The translations under genes and the position numbers were made by a program. Shown here piece after piece: positions 52,886 through 61,620 of a DNA stretch of 64,000 bases. This DNA is from Pseudomonas californiensis (GTDB taxonomy: Bacteria; Pseudomonadota; Gammaproteobacteria; Pseudomonadales; Pseudomonadaceae). The notes under the pieces were generated by a model, which did no database searches, had not been told where the DNA came from, and worked only from the letters and a program-made list of their open reading frames with translations. How positions within the stretch are numbered: position 1 is the first letter of the stretch; the number at the start of each line of letters is the position of its first letter. The DNA lies in contig NZ_JAGTPK010000027.1 in the NCBI RefSeq assembly GCF_021147775.1, forward strand, positions 1-64,000, written 5' to 3'.

Positions 52886-54325
52886 TTAGGAGAGTGAACC
52901 GGACGATGACCCAGTGGATACTGACGGTTCATTTCTTGAAGCCTTTTTCAGGAAAACATCGTGGTCACGTATAACCACCTCGAATCGCGAGGGGTCATAG
53001 GAACTGTCTCGTACCTTAAGAATGGAAAGTGTCCTGCTTAGTTCAGCGTGATTCTCGACGAAACGCATAAGCATCAAATTATCGACGATGCTGGAGAGGT
53101 CCGAATTGGGCGAATTGAGTTGCGTGCCAAATACATCGTGCATCTCCCAGGACGCAAAAACCGTCACGCCTCTGGCGCGCAACTCGTTCATCAACGCGCT
53201 GTAAAAATCAGTCACCCGCGCAGGATTTGTCGAAACCCGAGTCATACCACTCAGGCTGTCGATGAAAAGCCGCTTGATGCCCTTCTCCTCGACGATGTTC
53301 AACAGCCTGGCGCCCAGGCCATCCAACAAGCCCTCGGTGGTTGGCTGCCAGACAATGTTCAACGCCCCGCTTGCCTCCATGCGCTCAATATCGATGCCCA
53401 GAGACTGCCCTTTCAGGCGAAGGCGCTGCGGGCTTTCATAAAAGCCGAAATGCAGCCCAGGGGCGTCAACGGTCGATTCGCTGAGAAACTTGAGCCCCAG
53501 GGTGGTCTTGCCAATGCCTGATGGCCCCATGACCAACGTCACGCTTGAGCCGTAGAGACCGCCACCCAGCAGACCATCCAGCGAATCGATGCCACTGGCG
53601 ATACGGGTCATGTTCGCGCTGTCACATGACGATGGGCGACTGTAAAGACTTTCGATGCGCGGATAGACAACCAGACCGTTGTCGGTGATTTCGCACTCGT
53701 GAAGGCCAGTCAGTGCACCGCTGCCTCGGGTTTTACGCAACTGGATACGCCTGACCGAACGAGAGCCAAACAGCTCCTCTCCCATTTCGATCACGCCATC
53801 GACCATCGTGTGTTCGGGACTGCCATCGTCAAGCCGCGAACTGGTGAGAAACAGAACCGTGCAGCCAGCGAACGCTGCATGGCCCTGCAGCTCAGAGATG
53901 AATTTCTTGGTGTCGATCGGAGAGTCTGCCTTGGAGCGGGCATTGAGCAAGCCGTCGACTACCATCACCGTGGCCTTCTGCCGGCTGATCTCGCGCCTGA
54001 GCAACTTGACAACTTCACCCAGACCCTCGTTTTCCAGGGTATCGAATGCGCTGACAAACTGGATTTCTGCGCCGACTCGTGACGAGTCGAAGAAGGTCAT
54101 TGTGGAAAGAAACTGAAAAAGACGGTCGTGGGATTCAGCCAGTAGCGTAGCGACCAGTACCCGACCTCCATGGCTCGCATGATGGAAGCCAAGTTGGTTG
54201 GCAAGAATGGTTTTACCGGACCCTGGACGGCCTTGAATAATGTATGAGGCACCCGCAACCAGGCCGCCCTTCAACAGAGCGTCCAGTCCTTCGATTCCGC
54301 TTTGAAGGCGTTTTAGCTTTTCCAC
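52886..54325 (-). CDS. second KaiC-like double-RecA ATPase
   Basis: 479 residues, start GTG 54325. N-terminal half: Walker A GRPGSGKT at 32-39 within GLDALLKGGLVAGASYIIQG. C-terminal half: SGIDSLDGLLGGGLYGSSVTLVMG then Walker A GPSGIGKTT. The motif NSDLSSIVDNLMLMRFVE aligns with the autophosphorylation stretch of KaiC, again with Ser-Ser. The usual Glu-Glu pair is reduced to a single Glu in both halves (LLAESHDR, GFYESPQR). It is shorter than the KaiC at 24637-26316 and lacks the coiled-coil tail. No kaiB is adjacent; a lone receiver is. Confidence 0.88.
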   Translation of the reverse strand: MEKLKRLQSGIEGLDALLKGGLVAGASYIIQGRPGSGKTILANQLGFHHASHGGRVLVATLLAESHDRLFQFLSTMTFFDSSRVGAEIQFVSAFDTLENEGLGEVVKLLRREISRQKATVMVVDGLLNARSKADSPIDTKKFISELQGHAAFAGCTVLFLTSSRLDDGSPEHTMVDGVIEMGEELFGSRSVRRIQLRKTRGSGALTGLHECEITDNGLVVYPRIESLYSRPSSCDSANMTRIASGIDSLDGLLGGGLYGSSVTLVMGPSGIGKTTLGLKFLSESTVDAPGLHFGFYESPQRLRLKGQSLGIDIERMEASGALNIVWQPTTEGLLDGLGARLLNIVEEKGIKRLFIDSLSGMTRVSTNPARVTDFYSALMNELRARGVTVFASWEMHDVFGTQLNSPNSDLSSIVDNLMLMRFVENHAELSRTLSILKVRDSSYDPSRFEVVIRDHDVFLKKASRNEPSVSTGSSSGSLS

Positions 54326-54849
54326 AATGTAACCCTGACTTGAAAATAAGGCTGTCTAAGCCAAATGGATGTAATGCTATCGCCATTCCAGCTCTAGAGC
54401 CATTCACACTCAAAGCAAAGTTAAGACGGGCAATATGGATTCTGGTTCAACGCTTTCCGCTGTGGGATGACCAACATGCTCTTCGATCAAAAGTCGAACG
54501 GTTTTGCGAAACAGGTGGCTGTCCGCTGCGCCACGCGCGTGCGCAGGCTCGGAAGAAGAAAACCATGAAAGGAGTGGCAGTCGTTGCTGCAAGCCTTATC
54601 GCCAACGGCAGCTTCCAGAACGCACCGGGAGATGTCCCGGCACCGGAACCTGGCACCATTGTCATCAGGGCACTGCTGGAACAGACCGGCCTGGGTTTTG
54701 CCAGGCGCGGTTGTCAATTCTACGTGGGTACCTCGTGCGACAGGCGCTCGAACCCTTGACTTAACAGGCCCTGGACAGGCCCTTGATGGGTGAAAACGGG
54801 CAGGCAGGCAATCAGACTGTGATCGCCTGCCTGCCCGGTTTCTTGAAGG
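54326..54849. other. intergenic region between KaiC-like and chemoreceptor genes
   Basis: It holds the promoter of the minus-strand KaiC-like gene and the terminator at 54797-54837. Short plus-strand frames (for example 54567-54758) lack family resemblance. I see no RNA gene. Confidence 0.4.
54797..54837 (-). terminator. terminator of the chemoreceptor gene
   Basis: Perfect 13-base stem: CGGGCAGGCAGGC (54797-54809) and GCCTGCCTGCCCG (54825-54837), 15-base loop. On the minus strand it is followed by GTTTTCACCC, a T-tract, and lies 12 bases after the end of the chemoreceptor gene. Confidence 0.8.
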
Positions 54850-56181
54850 TCAAGCCGTAACGGCTGACTTATCCAGCCTGGACGCAAACACACTGACAGC
54901 CTCGACCGCATTGCTGGTTCCGCTGCGAATCTGAACAATGACCTGCCCTGCCTGGTCAGCCAAATCCACACCTCGCTGCGCACCCTCACGTGTGGAATTC
55001 ATGCTGACGACTGCGTTGCGGGTTTCGGACAGAATTTTGCCGATCATGTCAGCGATTTCAGCCGTGGAGCGACTGGTACGCCCAGCCAGTTGCCTGACTT
55101 CGTCCGCAACTACTGCAAATCCGCGGCCTTGGTCGCCAGCACGAGCGGCTTCAATCGCAGCATTCAACGCGAGCAGGTTAGTCTGCTCCGCAATCCCCCT
55201 GATCGTGTTGACGATGGTCGTTATCTGTTCCGAGCGGTCTCCCAGCTGTGCCACAAGTTGCGCAGAGGCCTGAATACTGTCGGCAATTGACTTCATCTCA
55301 GTCGCGGTGTCACGGATAACACTGGCGCCCTGCTCCGCCAGCTTTTCTGTTTCAGCCGAAATATGGTAAGCACGAGAAGCCCCCAGTGAGTCGCTTTCGA
55401 ACTTCTCTACACGCTCCGTGATATCACTGGCAAATTTTATTATCTTGCTCAGCCTTCCTTCCGCATCGTAAACAGGGTTGTAACTGGCTTCGAGCCAGAT
55501 AACGCGTCCGTTCTTCCCTATCCGCTTGAACTGATCACTGAACGCCTGTCCTTCGTTGAGTCGACGCCAGAAATCCTTGTAATCATTGCTTGCGACCAGC
55601 CCAGGCTCACAAAAGAGACGGTGATGTTTGCCCTTCAATTCCGCCTGACTGTAACCGACCGTTTTGAGAAAATTCTCATTTGCAATAATGATGTTGCCCT
55701 GCAGATCGAATTCTATGACGGCAAGCGCTTTATCAAGGGCCTGGAGCTTCGCGCCTGTTTCTGCTTCACGCGTAACCTTGTCAGTCACGTTCAATGCATA
55801 CTTCACAATTCTGGTGACGCGGGACTGACTGTCCAATACAGGACAGTAACTGGCTTCAAGCCAGACCGGCTGACCCTTTTTATCCAGGCGCTTGAATGTT
55901 CCCGATGCACACCGCCCGGACCTTAACTCTTTCCAAAAGTTTTCGTACGCTCGGCTATTGATCTCGCCCTCCGTGCAAAAATCCTGATGACCAAGTTTCA
56001 CCGCTTCCTCAATACGATAATCCATTATTCGTAAAAAATTGTCATTGGCTCTAAGCACTTTGGCATTGACATCAAACTCTACAATTGCCATGGACCTGTC
56101 AAGCGCGCCAAGACCTCCCTTCAGTTCAACAATGTCGGCTATCCTGGCCGCCAGTTCACGTTTAAGATCATTATTGAACAT
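54850..56181 (-). CDS. soluble chemoreceptor with two PAS domains (BdlA-like)
   Basis: 443 residues from ATG 56181 (GAGG upstream; ATG 56202 is possible). Two successive PAS domains share the same repeat text (AIVEFDVNAKVLRANDNFLRIMDY and AVIEFDLQGNIIIANENFLKTVGY), each followed by a PAC segment (VWLEASYCPVLDSQSRV and VIWLEASYNPVYDAEGRL). The C-terminal signalling domain has the MCP hairpin tip EQTNLLALNAAIEAARAGDQGRGFAVVADEVR. There is no transmembrane helix or HAMP, as in Pseudomonas BdlA, a redox-linked biofilm dispersion sensor. It probably senses internal redox through PAS cofactors. Confidence 0.9.
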   Translation of the reverse strand: MFNNDLKRELAARIADIVELKGGLGALDRSMAIVEFDVNAKVLRANDNFLRIMDYRIEEAVKLGHQDFCTEGEINSRAYENFWKELRSGRCASGTFKRLDKKGQPVWLEASYCPVLDSQSRVTRIVKYALNVTDKVTREAETGAKLQALDKALAVIEFDLQGNIIIANENFLKTVGYSQAELKGKHHRLFCEPGLVASNDYKDFWRRLNEGQAFSDQFKRIGKNGRVIWLEASYNPVYDAEGRLSKIIKFASDITERVEKFESDSLGASRAYHISAETEKLAEQGASVIRDTATEMKSIADSIQASAQLVAQLGDRSEQITTIVNTIRGIAEQTNLLALNAAIEAARAGDQGRGFAVVADEVRQLAGRTSRSTAEIADMIGKILSETRNAVVSMNSTREGAQRGVDLADQAGQVIVQIRSGTSNAVEAVSVFASRLDKSAVTA

Positions 56182-56558
56182 CGTAAAAGCCTCGAAGAAA
56201 TTCATGAAAAACAACCAGGGGACCGACGGTCTGCTCTTTCCAGGCTGGAGGACTGTAAAACAACGTCCTCTCTGATGAACCCAACACTGCGTTAAGAAGC
56301 ATTACCCATCAGGCCTGCCCTGGCTTGCGCCGCCATCATCTGACAGGTCGTTAGCCTGTCTTGGCTGCCATGGCTTCTAATGTGCCAGATCGCCGAGGTG
56401 CTGATCGTTTCCCTTAGTCTGGAGGCGAGAAAAACCTGCGTTTTAATTTATTCTTGCGCTTTTTCTTAAGGCGTATTTATGGGGTGGGTGGTAAAGTCAA
56501 TCCTGCGTGTCCGCTTACAGCGTTTTGCGAAGCTTTCAAGGTTAATCAGGGAGGCGAA

Positions 56559-57569
56559 ATGGAAATTTACCGCTCAGCCAAACTTCATATTACCGACATC
56601 GACGTCGCGTCAGAGCACTTTATCGCCCACGATAGCTTCATCGCCTTGAGAACAGGAGAAAATGGAAACTTCGACTATCAAAAGCAGATTTGTGTCATCG
56701 GTAGCTCGTTTGTAAGCCTGTCGTTCAGTTTGTCAGGATGGGGGTATACATCATCTAACGAAATAGATGGATTTCTGATCACGATCCCGCACGCTGAAAG
56801 TGTAGAATGGCGCACGAACAGGGGGCGCCACAAGATCGCACTTGGTACAGTAGCACTGATTGATCAACGAGAAGTACTGGAATCCACCTACGCCTCCAAT
56901 GTGAAATATACAACCCTTTATATCGCCAACATTGACCTGGTTCGCTACCTTGCGGTCGTGCTGGGCGAGCCTCCCAAGACAAGGGTGTACTTCCACAAGA
57001 ACAGAGGCGAAGCGTGGCAAATTCAGATCATTCAAAGGCTGGCAGAAACGATTCTAGAGGTTTCTACACGATCGTCAGCCGACATTAAAAGAGTGACCGA
57101 GAGCCTCAAGGAGTCGCTGATCGGTTTCTTGCTGTATAACTTTCCGAGCAATTACACTCAAGTACTGGTCAGGTCCGAGAGCAAACTGACACCGACCTCC
57201 CACTCGATCAATGTTGCCGCTGACTACATGGCCGCAAGTGTCGACCCTCATCTGACTGTCTGTCAGGTTGCGACACATGCAGGCCTGAGCGTACGGTCCC
57301 TTCAGATGGGGTTCAAACGTTTTAAACAGACTACGCCCATCGCCTTCCTGCGTGAGCAAAGGCTGACGTTGGCCCTGGACAAACTGGGCGACCCGCACAG
57401 CTCGTTGACGCCCAAGGAAATAGCCTATTCCTGTGGCTTTACGAACTTTCAGCTGTTTTGCAAATATTATATTCAACGCTTCGGTGAGCACCCGAACATC
57501 ACGCTTGCGAGGTTCAACGCCAGACACTCACACGTTGCGAAAGCCAAGCCCATTGAATCGGAAGATTAA
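56559..57569 (+). CDS. AraC-family regulator (AraC-binding-like)
   Basis: 336 residues from ATG 56559 with GGGAGG upstream. The N-terminal 200 residues form a jelly-roll-type sensor (FIALRTGENGNFDYQKQICVIGSSFVSLSFSL...). The C-terminus has two helix-turn-helix motifs: VDPHLTVCQVATHAGLSVRSLQMGFKRFKQTTPIAFLREQR and LTPKEIAYSCGFTNFQLFCKYYIQRFGEHP. It precedes ycaC by 315 bases in the same direction and may activate it. Confidence 0.87.
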   Translation: MEIYRSAKLHITDIDVASEHFIAHDSFIALRTGENGNFDYQKQICVIGSSFVSLSFSLSGWGYTSSNEIDGFLITIPHAESVEWRTNRGRHKIALGTVALIDQREVLESTYASNVKYTTLYIANIDLVRYLAVVLGEPPKTRVYFHKNRGEAWQIQIIQRLAETILEVSTRSSADIKRVTESLKESLIGFLLYNFPSNYTQVLVRSESKLTPTSHSINVAADYMAASVDPHLTVCQVATHAGLSVRSLQMGFKRFKQTTPIAFLREQRLTLALDKLGDPHSSLTPKEIAYSCGFTNFQLFCKYYIQRFGEHPNITLARFNARHSHVAKAKPIESED

Positions 57570-57884
57570 TGATCGACACATCATCGGCGCGCTCGGCGTC
57601 GACCAGGACCATCTGCCTCATCGAAAAGCACAGCGGGTAAATCGGGGCGACTGCTCCCGACAAGGCGGCTTTCATCAGATATCCCGATTGGTGCAGTCAG
57701 AAATCGCCATCTTGCAGTACCCACCCCCAGCGAGCTTCCTCTGGTAACAGAACCCTTGAGAGTCATTGTCACGCTCTGGTGGACAGTCAAACCCTTTTCA
57801 AGCCCTTTTTCAGTCGGCAACTCAACATTAATCTGAGCCCATGTTGAACGACAGCCACTCACCACATAGAAAAGGGATTCCATA
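57570..57884. other. intergenic region upstream of ycaC
   Basis: 315 bases without a supported gene; it likely carries the ycaC promoter and binding sites for the AraC-family protein upstream. No clear motif was identified. Confidence 0.4.
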
Positions 57885-58511
57885 ATGACAAACGCAACCT
57901 ACAACCGCCTGAACAAAGACGACGCCGTGGTTCTGCTGGTCGACCACCAGACAGGCTTGATTTCACTCGTGCAAGACTTCAGCCCTAACGAGTTCAAAAA
58001 CAACGTTCTTGCCTTGGCAGATGTGGCAAAGTTTTTTGATCTGCCGACCATCCTGACCACCAGTTTTGAACAAGGCCCCAATGGTCCGCTTGTACCTGAA
58101 CTCAAAGAGATGTTCCCGGATGCGCCTTATATCGCCCGACCAGGTCAGATCAACGCGTGGGACAACGAAGACTTCGTCAAAGCGATCAAGGCCACTGGCC
58201 GCAAGCAGTTGATCATTGCCGGCGTGGTAACAGACGTTTGCGTTGCGTTCCCGACACTGTCAGCACTGGCGGAAGGGTTTGATGTCTTCGTAGTGACCGA
58301 CTCCTCCGGCACTTTCAATACCGCTGTTCAACAGGCTGCCTGGAACCGTATGACCCAGGCCGGCGCGCAAATGATGAACTGGTTCTCGGTAGCCTGTGAG
58401 TTGCAACGTGACTGGCGCAACGACATTGAAGGCCTGGGCAATCTGCTGTCCCAACGCATTCCCAACTACCGCAACCTCATGAACAGCTACTCAGCCCTGA
58501 CTGCACGCTGA
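57885..58511 (+). CDS. ycaC: YcaC-like isochorismatase-fold hydrolase
   Basis: 208 residues. It follows E. coli YcaC closely in the parts I remember: DDAVVLLVDHQTGLISLV, NLPTILTTSFEQGPNGPLVPELK-type segments, IARPGQINAWDNEDFVKAIKATGRKQLIIAGVVTDVCVAFPTLSAL and SVACELQRDWRNDIEGL. The catalytic Asp is in LVDHQ and the Cys in TDVCVAF. YcaC forms octamers of unknown substrate. It is a different subgroup from the two biuret-operon hydrolases. Confidence 0.88.
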   Translation: MTNATYNRLNKDDAVVLLVDHQTGLISLVQDFSPNEFKNNVLALADVAKFFDLPTILTTSFEQGPNGPLVPELKEMFPDAPYIARPGQINAWDNEDFVKAIKATGRKQLIIAGVVTDVCVAFPTLSALAEGFDVFVVTDSSGTFNTAVQQAAWNRMTQAGAQMMNWFSVACELQRDWRNDIEGLGNLLSQRIPNYRNLMNSYSALTAR

Positions 58512-58642
58512 GCATTGATTCGCTCTCATTGATACCGTGTTCGGTTACAAGCGCCGTCATGAGCAGGATCGACGGAGTTGGCCACCGATCCCGTTTCGAG
58601 CCTTTCGAAAAAGCTTGCCAGCGTTTTCGAGTAATACCGGCC

Positions 58643-58674
58643 AAAAAAAAACGCCTCCACAAATGGAGGCGTTT
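58643..58674 (-). terminator. rho-independent terminator of katG
   Basis: AAACGCCTCCA and TGGAGGCGTTT pair perfectly over 11 bases with a four-base loop. On the minus strand the stem runs into a T-tract (A run at 58643-58650 on the plus strand). It lies 21 bases after the katG stop. Confidence 0.9.
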
Positions 58675-58694
58675 CTGGGACTTACCACTAAACA

Positions 58695-60965
58695 TCAATT
58701 CAGATCGAAACGATCCAGGTTCATCACTTTGGTCCAGACCGCCACGAAGTCGTTAACAAACTTCGCCTGTGCGTCCGCGCTGCCGTAGACCTCGGAAATC
58801 GCACGCAGTTGAGCGTGTGAACCGAAGACCAGATCGACACGGGTGCCGGTCCACTTGACTGCGCCGGTCTTGCGATCGCGTGCCTCGAAGGTGTCGTTGG
58901 CACCCGAGGTCGCTTTCCACTCGACGTTCATGTCCAGCAGGTTCTTGAAGAAGTCGTTGGTCAGGGTTCCGGGCTGTTCAGTGAACACGCCATGCTTGCT
59001 CTGGCCAACGTTGATGTTCAAGACCCGCAGGCCGCCCAGCAATACAGTCATCTCCGGTGCAGTCAGGGTCAGCAGTTGCGCCTTGTCGACCAGCAACGAT
59101 TCAGCCGAGACCTTGTAATGGCCCTTCTGATAGTTGCGGAAACCATCGGCAATCGGCTCCAGGAAGCTGAACGACTCAACGTCTGTCTGCTCCTGGGAAG
59201 CATCTGCGCGGCCCGGTGTGAACGGAACCGTCACGTGCTGGCCTGCATTTTTTGCAGCCTGTTCAACACCCGCGTTACCAGCCAGGACGATCAGATCGGC
59301 GAGTGACACTTTCTTGCCGCTCGACTGAGCTGCGTTGAACCCGGTCTGAATACCCTCAAGGGTCTTCAGTACACCTGCCAATTGCTCCGGCTGATTGACA
59401 GCCCAGTCCTTCTGCGGAGCCAGGCGCAGACGCCCGCCATTGGCACCGCCGCGCTTGTCCGAACCACGGAAGGTCGAGGCTGCTGCCCATGCCGTCGATA
59501 CCAGTTGCGGGACCGAAAGCCCAGAAGCAAGAATTTTACCCTTGAGCGCGGCCACGTCCTGGTCGTCGACCAGCGCGTGATCAACGTTCGGAATCGGGTC
59601 TTGCCACAACAGCTCTTCGGTCGGTGTTTCCGGACCGAGGTAGCGGGCAAGCGGGCCCATGTCACGGTGAGTCAGCTTGAACCAGGCGCGAGCGAACGCG
59701 TCAGCCAATTGATCCGGGTTGGCCAGGAAGCGGCGGGAGATCTGCTCGTAAGCCGGGTCGAAGCGCAGTGCCAGATCCGAGGTGAGCATGCTGGGCGCAT
59801 GACGCTTGCTTGAGTCATGAGCGTCCGGAATCCTGCCAGCGCCTGCGCCGTTCTTCGGCGTCCACTGATGCGCGCCTGCCGGGCTCTTGGTCAGCTCCCA
59901 TTCGAAACCAAAAAGGTTTTCGAGGTACTCGTTGCTCCATCGGGTCGGCGTCGACGTCCAGGTCACTTCCAGACCACTGGTGATGGTGTCGCCACCCTTG
60001 CCGGTGCCGAATGTGTTGCTCCAGCCAAGCCCTTGCGACTCAAGGCCTGCTGCTTCAGGCTCAGGCCCGACGTTGTCGGCGGGACCTGCACCGTGCGTCT
60101 TGCCGAAGGCGTGACCACCGGCGATCAGCGCCACGGTCTCTTCATCATTCATCGCCATGCGACCGAAGGTTTCGCGGATATCCTTTGCCGAAGCCACCGG
60201 ATCAGGAACACCTTCCGGCCCTTCAGGGTTGACGTAAATCAAACCCATTTGTACGGCGGCGAGCGGGTTTTCCAGATTGCGCTCGCCCTTGTCGGTGCGG
60301 CTTTCCTCGTTGGCATGATTCTCAGGCTCGGCCACCAATGTGCCGTCGCCCGGTTGCTGCATTTTCTTCTGCGCGCCGTAGCGCTCCTCGCCACCCAGCC
60401 AGGTGGTCTCGGAACCCCAATACACGTCTTCTTCCGGTTCCCAGACATCCGGGCGACCGCCCGAGAAACCAAATGTCTTGAAGCCCATCGATTCCAGTGC
60501 GACGTTGCCGGTCAGTACGATCAGGTCAGCCCAGGAAATCTTGCGGCCATATTTCTGCTTGACTGGCCAGATCAGACGGCGTGCCTTGTCCAGACTGACG
60601 TTGTCAGGCCAGCTGTTGAGTGGCGCAAAGCGTTGCTGACCAGCACCCGCGCCGCCACGACCGTCACCCGTACGATAGGTACCGGCGCTGTGCCAGGCCA
60701 TACGAATGAACAGCGGGCCATAATGGCCGAAGTCTGCTGGCCACCAGTCCTGGGACTGAGTCATGACATCGCGCAGGTCCTGTTTGACCGCGTCAAAATC
60801 AAGGCTCTTGAATTCCTTGGCGTAGTCGAAACTCTCGCCCATCGGGTCGGAGAGTGCGGAATGCTGATGCAGAATCTTCAGATTCAGCTGCTTGGGCCAC
60901 CAATCACGATTAGTGGTGCCGCCGCCAGCAGCGTGGTTGAAGGGGCACTTCGATTCAGTTGACAT
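58695..60965 (-). CDS. katG: catalase-peroxidase KatG
   Basis: 756 residues from ATG 60965 (MSTESKCPFNHAAGGG), with AAGGTG upstream; a longer start at 60986 is less likely. Distal haem residues are in PLFIRMAWHSAGTYR (Arg, Trp and His of the active site), and the proximal ligand is in TVALIAGGHAFGKTHGAG. The Met-Tyr-Trp adduct residues are expected in IYVNPEGPEGVPDP and the flanking parts. The C-terminal haem-less half is complete. It decomposes H2O2 and protects against plant oxidative burst. The product is bifunctional and cytoplasmic in most species. Confidence 0.96.
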   Translation of the reverse strand: MSTESKCPFNHAAGGGTTNRDWWPKQLNLKILHQHSALSDPMGESFDYAKEFKSLDFDAVKQDLRDVMTQSQDWWPADFGHYGPLFIRMAWHSAGTYRTGDGRGGAGAGQQRFAPLNSWPDNVSLDKARRLIWPVKQKYGRKISWADLIVLTGNVALESMGFKTFGFSGGRPDVWEPEEDVYWGSETTWLGGEERYGAQKKMQQPGDGTLVAEPENHANEESRTDKGERNLENPLAAVQMGLIYVNPEGPEGVPDPVASAKDIRETFGRMAMNDEETVALIAGGHAFGKTHGAGPADNVGPEPEAAGLESQGLGWSNTFGTGKGGDTITSGLEVTWTSTPTRWSNEYLENLFGFEWELTKSPAGAHQWTPKNGAGAGRIPDAHDSSKRHAPSMLTSDLALRFDPAYEQISRRFLANPDQLADAFARAWFKLTHRDMGPLARYLGPETPTEELLWQDPIPNVDHALVDDQDVAALKGKILASGLSVPQLVSTAWAAASTFRGSDKRGGANGGRLRLAPQKDWAVNQPEQLAGVLKTLEGIQTGFNAAQSSGKKVSLADLIVLAGNAGVEQAAKNAGQHVTVPFTPGRADASQEQTDVESFSFLEPIADGFRNYQKGHYKVSAESLLVDKAQLLTLTAPEMTVLLGGLRVLNINVGQSKHGVFTEQPGTLTNDFFKNLLDMNVEWKATSGANDTFEARDRKTGAVKWTGTRVDLVFGSHAQLRAISEVYGSADAQAKFVNDFVAVWTKVMNLDRFDLN

Positions 60966-61620
60966 GCTTGATACACCTTTTTTCATTGCATGCGGCCATC
61001 CAGTCCACTCGGGGGACTTCAGACGGTAGTGACGGAACTCAACAGCTCAGGATTCATACCAGCCGCTCAATCAACGATCAGGCCGGATCCGCAGACACGT
61101 TGCTTGGCGTTGACCAGATTGCCAAGAGGCTGGCTCACAACGTGCAACGCAAGCGCGAGCTCATTCTTGTCTCTTCATCAGGGTAAAACCGCACGGCTTT
61201 CGCCGGCGCTCTGCCAGATTAGCCTTCTTCGCGCAGATCTCTAATAGAAAGAATATTAATGTTCGATAGTCAGATTGTGGCGGGCATATCCTGTGAGACT
61301 CCATACGCATCAAGTCTTCGCCCGAGGAGCCAATCATTGCTGCGCACAGGATTGCCGGTGAAGCGTTCAACCAACCGATCCGGGGCCGCGCTGACTCGTC
61401 ACCTGTATCAAATCCCTGTCAGCGGCGACACTTGGTGGTCTTGAAGGCAAGCGTCCGTCAAATACAGAGTACGCCCCGTCAATTGGCAATACGCCCTTCG
61501 TTGCCAGTTGGCGAATCAGGGTGGGTCGATATAGTCTTCTGATGACTCACTTCATCTCGCCCAAGCGTCAACCAGCGCTCGGCGCGGGCCCGAACATAAA
61601 ACAAGAATGAGGAAATCACA
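60966..61620. other. divergent intergenic region of katG and the SGNH hydrolase gene
   Basis: 655 bases with no supported gene on either strand. It must contain the katG promoter, normally under OxyR. I looked for an OxyR-type ATAG-N7-CTAT arrangement and found only partial matches around 61240-61270. The RNA content is unknown. Confidence 0.4.

Noticed and set aside
54645..54675. GGAACC at 54645-54650 as a second hrp box
   Set aside because: No CCACNNA follows at 15-16 bases, so it does not match the HrpL promoter.
54567..54758. 63-residue plus-strand frame upstream of the KaiC-like gene
   Set aside because: It lacks a convincing ribosome site and family resemblance, and its 3' part lies close to the chemoreceptor terminator.
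59817..60962. 381-residue open frame on the plus strand
   Set aside because: Antisense to katG, whose identity is certain; the frame has no recognisable protein features.
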